This document shows, in pieces, positions 63,490 through 64,000 of a DNA stretch of 64,000 nucleotides (position 1 is the first letter of the stretch; each line of letters begins with the position of its first letter). The stretch comes from CAIOTO01 sp040389165 (GTDB taxonomy: Bacteria > Pseudomonadota > Alphaproteobacteria > Paracaedibacterales > CAIOTO01). The position numbers and the translations under genes are program-made. The notes beneath the pieces are model-generated. The model saw nothing but the letters and a program-made list of their open reading frames with translations, ran no database searches and had not been told where the DNA came from. The stretch lies in the NCBI GenBank assembly GCA_040389165.1, contig JAZKAK010000048.1, positions 1 through 64,000 on the forward strand, in the 5' to 3' direction.

Positions 63490-64000
63490 ATGTTACTTGA
63501 AAAAATGCTTAAAGATGGACTTTTATCTTCAACAGACATATCAGAACGTTTTCAATTTGGTTTTTTCGAATGGAATATCAAAGAGGATAGAATTGTCTTA
63601 TGCGCTTATTTAGCCGATTTATTAGCATTTAATACACATGATCTAACGCAAACCTATACTGCTTGGCGAGCTTTAACGCATTCTCAGGATATGAAAAAAA
63701 TCATACGTGCGTATGAGGAAATTCAAGAAAAAAAAACACTGTATGTAAGTACCGAAAGTCGCAAACTTTGCCGAGATGGAACTTGGCGATGGGTTGCTGT
63801 AAGAGGAAAAATTATTGAATTCGATGACGAGGGCTATCCAATACGCGCGGTTGGAACGTGCACAGATGTTACCGAAATTAAAGAAGCAGAGCTCTCTCTG
63901 ATACAAACAAAATATTTGTTTGCTGAGATTAAACGTATTAAAGAGTGTAACAGAGCTGATCTTACGCTTAATGAAATGTGTGCTGAGATCCTGCTGTCTT
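63490..64000 (+). CDS. PAS-domain sensor protein, truncated by the window end
   Basis: An open frame of 170 residues that runs off the window; AGGAG lies nine bases before the ATG. A PAS fold (about 20-120: FGFFEWNIKEDRIVL and TESRKLCRDGTWRWVAVRGK, with PAC sequence VGTCTDVTEIKEAE) is followed by a helix that would lead into a kinase or output domain. It is most likely a sensor histidine kinase. Given the receiver gene upstream, the pair could form a phosphorelay. The catalytic part is beyond the window. Confidence 0.7.
   Translation, partial: MLLEKMLKDGLLSSTDISERFQFGFFEWNIKEDRIVLCAYLADLLAFNTHDLTQTYTAWRALTHSQDMKKIIRAYEEIQEKKTLYVSTESRKLCRDGTWRWVAVRGKIIEFDDEGYPIRAVGTCTDVTEIKEAELSLIQTKYLFAEIKRIKECNRADLTLNEMCAEILLS

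Overview
The window is a 64 kb stretch of a low-GC proteobacterial chromosome. I infer an alphaproteobacterium, probably a host-associated one of the Holosporales/Rickettsiales kind. The basis is a GapR-type (DUF2312) gene, a MidA/NDUFAF7-type methyltransferase, the tatC-serS pair, a detached nuoC-nuoD pair, many scattered single housekeeping genes, abundant small palindromic repeats, and a large share of genes for exported proteins of unknown function. I ran no database search, so the taxonomy is inference.

Layout. 0-5 kb: an operon hemD-holC-bamE (minus), then hpf, tRNA-Asp, tadA and an orphan yejE permease. 5-13 kb: mlaA, nuoC-nuoD, an 873-residue exported unknown and pepA. 13-24 kb: a penicillin-binding/beta-lactamase-like protein, then a minus-strand run tatC, serS, lnt, a three-gene amino-acid ABC transporter and the midA-like gene; a family 90 glycosyltransferase and tRNA-Leu follow. 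24-28 kb: an RNase D-like exonuclease, two tandem exported proteins related to PvcA/DIT1 isocyanide synthases, a COQ9-like gene and gapR. 28-35 kb: a pseudopilin, a full autotransporter and mutS. 35-46 kb: glmS, a glycosyltransferase-like gene, map, rpsD, a Cys-rich exported protein, a barrel-less autotransporter passenger and the rpmF-plsX-fabH operon. 46-55 kb: surE-nlpD, an RRM protein, recJ, a DnaA-box cluster, tRNA-Val, mltG, hemH and kdsD. 55-64 kb: several exported unknowns, dnaE with a duplicated copy of its 3' end nearby, an XRE-receiver fusion protein and the start of a PAS-domain sensor.

Three themes stand out. (1) Small non-autonomous elements fall into families with defined ends. 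Family A has CGCAGTG...CACGTTTT ends and 8-9 bp target duplications. Family D has CATGCTACCCGTCAC ends and a 9 bp duplication. Family B is 125 bp, starts exactly at the TAA stop codon of genes, and one copy carries a clean nested D insertion. Their interiors share hairpin modules whose stems vary in a compensatory way. (2) Exported proteins without recognisable function sit one by one between conserved genes, including a 55-residue Cys-rich protein and the PvcA/DIT1-like pair. (3) A DnaA-box cluster at about 51.57-51.78 kb is a candidate replication origin or a DnaA-titrating site. No transposase gene, CRISPR array or rRNA was found.
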